From NCBI GenBank assembly GCA_051002015.1, contig JBPCMS010000102.1:1-8833 (forward strand): a stretch of 8,833 nucleotides of DNA, read 5' to 3'. Below are positions 7,402 through 8,833 of this stretch, piece after piece; the stretch's first letter is position 1, and the number at the start of each line of letters is the position of its first letter. Source of the DNA: JACDBE01 sp051002015 (GTDB lineage Bacteria; Actinomycetota; Acidimicrobiia; Spongiisociales; UBA5794). Under the pieces are notes generated by a model, which was given only the letters and a program-made list of their open reading frames with translations, made no database searches and was not told the origin of the DNA. A program made the position numbers and the translations under genes.

Positions 7402-7406
7402 AGGAG
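7402..7406 (+). promoter_or_regulatory. Shine-Dalgarno of the zinc metallopeptidase gene
   Basis: AGGAG lies five bases before ATG 7412, an ideal spacing. It confirms the start, which also yields the conserved N-terminal MRWRK motif of the family. Confidence 0.6.
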
Positions 7407-7411
7407 TAGGG

Positions 7412-8266
<855 letters not shown>

Positions 8267-8275
8267 TGTGAGCCC

Positions 8276-8292
8276 GCCGGACGGCGTCCGGC
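8276..8292 (+). terminator. GC hairpin after the zinc metallopeptidase gene, no U-tract
   Basis: Perfect 7-bp stem: GCCGGAC at 8276-8282 and GTCCGGC at 8286-8292, with a 3-base loop. It begins ten bases after the TGA. No T-run follows. It is probably a U-less terminator separating the peptidase from the vapBC pair. Confidence 0.5.
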
Positions 8293-8390
8293 ATCGACCA
8301 CGCCGATGCCACTCCCCGGAGTACCTGGTCGCTCTACCAGATCCGCTCTCCGCGCACCTCGGGAAACTCAGCTCCAACCGGGCGCCCTGG

Positions 8391-8396
8391 TATCGT
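8391..8396 (+). promoter_or_regulatory. Candidate -10 element of vapB (leaderless)
   Basis: TATCGT lies six bases before the vapB ATG at 8403 and there is no Shine-Dalgarno sequence. Transcription would start at the A of the ATG. A -35 box is not evident. VapB antitoxins usually bind their own promoter with the toxin, so this site may be autorepressed; that is family knowledge, and no clear operator repeat is seen. Confidence 0.4.
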
Positions 8397-8402
8397 GACA
8401 CC

Positions 8403-8636
8403 ATGCGTGGAACCATTGACAAGGCAGGGCGTTTGGTGATTCCCAAGCCACTCCGTGATCGACTTGGGCTGGGACCCGGCGAGGTTGAGGTGGTAGCCGA
8501 CGGCACGGCGCTCCGGGTGGAACCGATACCTGGTTCTGGGTTCGAGGAACGATCCGGGCGCCTGGTGATCCCGCCTTCGGATCGTAGCATCGACGATGCC
8601 GACGTCCGTACCCTCCGTGATGCCGAACAGGGGTAG
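8403..8636 (+). CDS. vapB: VapB-like antitoxin, AbrB/SpoVT (swapped-hairpin) DNA-binding domain
   Basis: The 77-residue protein starts with MRGTIDKAGRLVIPKPLRDR, the AbrB/MazE-type swapped-hairpin DNA-binding domain (about residues 1-48). It ends with an acidic segment (SIDDADVRTLRDAEQG), the region by which VapB antitoxins wrap and block the VapC nuclease. The motif RLVIP occurs twice, at about 10-14 and 52-56. The role is inferred as antitoxin and autorepressor, since a VapC-like frame overlaps its 3' end by 17 bases. By hand count about 29 of 77 codons end in A or T, against 9 of the first 77 codons in the neighbouring peptidase gene. This suggests later acquisition. The ATG is directly preceded by a -10-like box, so the mRNA is probably leaderless. 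Confidence 0.9.
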   Translation: MRGTIDKAGRLVIPKPLRDRLGLGPGEVEVVADGTALRVEPIPGSGFEERSGRLVIPPSDRSIDDADVRTLRDAEQG

Positions 8637-8833
8637 TGAGCCCGACATCCTCGTCGACACCAGTGTCGCCCTTGCCCTGGTGGTCGTTGATCACCAGCTA
8701 ACCAGACAACGATCGAGGCGCTGCGCCGTCGTAGGCTCGGCCTGGCCGGCCACGCCGCCTTCGAGACGTGCTCGGTGCTCACCCGCCTGCCTCCGCCCGC
8801 TCGCCGCACGGTGCAGGTCGTCGCCAAGCTCAT
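8620..8833 (+). pseudogene. vapC: VapC-like PIN-domain toxin, apparent frameshift, truncated by window edge
   Basis: ATG 8620 overlaps vapB by 17 bases, the usual coupled arrangement. The first frame reads DILVDTSVALALVVVDHQL, the start of a PIN domain with its first metal-binding Asp. After about 8700 this frame turns into Arg/Pro/Ala-rich nonsense without a stop to the edge. The expected continuation, TIEALRRRRLGLAGHAAFET then CSVLTRLPPPARR, is found one frame over from 8709. It includes Glu of AAFET, the conserved second acidic position. Adding one base near 8700/8701 (for example CTA-CAC-CAG in place of CTAACCAG) restores a continuous protein with the family's DHxxH spacing. VapC toxins are Mg-dependent endoribonucleases cutting tRNA or rRNA. 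As written, this copy would be inactive. The defect may be a real mutation or a sequence error. Confidence 0.72.

Noticed and set aside
8636..8701. GTG at 8636 as a vapC start, overlapping the vapB stop
   Set aside because: That frame meets TAA after 21 codons and does not give the DILVDTS PIN-domain start; ATG 8620 does.

Overview
The window is a very GC-rich stretch with strong G/C preference at third codon positions. Several gene families are typical of high-GC Actinomycetota: an AccD1/AccD2-like acyl-CoA carboxylase, a LigB-type ATP-dependent DNA ligase, an AbrB-type VapB with a PIN-domain VapC, and lipoproteins with Thr/Ala/Pro-rich linkers. The best inference is an actinobacterium, possibly Acidimicrobiia-like. 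No rRNA or other decisive marker is present, so the class is a guess.

Layout, left to right. (1) 1-796 minus: N-terminal half of an acyl-CoA carboxylase carboxyltransferase (beta) subunit, cut by the left edge. (2) 898-2499 minus: HtrA/DegP-like trypsin-fold lipoprotein with one PDZ domain and an unassigned C-terminal region. (3) 2635-4182 plus: ATP-dependent DNA ligase, divergent from the protease across 135 bp. (4) 4204-5949 minus: lipoprotein with a pectate-lyase-like beta-helix and low-complexity tracts at both ends, converging on the ligase with a 21 bp gap. (5) 6095-7240 minus: acyl-CoA dehydrogenase. (6) 7412-8266 plus: membrane-anchored YpfJ-type zinc metallopeptidase, divergent from the dehydrogenase. 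(7) 8403-8636 plus: VapB-like antitoxin, overlapped by (8) 8620-8833 plus: a VapC-like toxin reading frame with an apparent one-base deletion, running off the right edge.

How the genes relate. Most are single transcription units rather than one operon. The carboxylase and the dehydrogenase both belong to acyl-CoA metabolism (branched-chain amino acid or fatty acid degradation) but are separated by about 5 kb. Three products (HtrA-like protease, beta-helix lipoprotein, zinc peptidase) are predicted to be at the cell envelope. The only tightly coupled pair is vapB-vapC. No intergenic gap exceeds 300 bp. No tRNA, rRNA, CRISPR array or insertion sequence was recognised. Three 3' flanks carry GC-rich hairpins without a U-tract, and three genes look leaderless. 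I do not see a convincing undescribed multi-gene system. The points most worth a second look are the frameshifted vapC, the extra C-terminal domain of the HtrA-like protease and the beta-helix lipoprotein.
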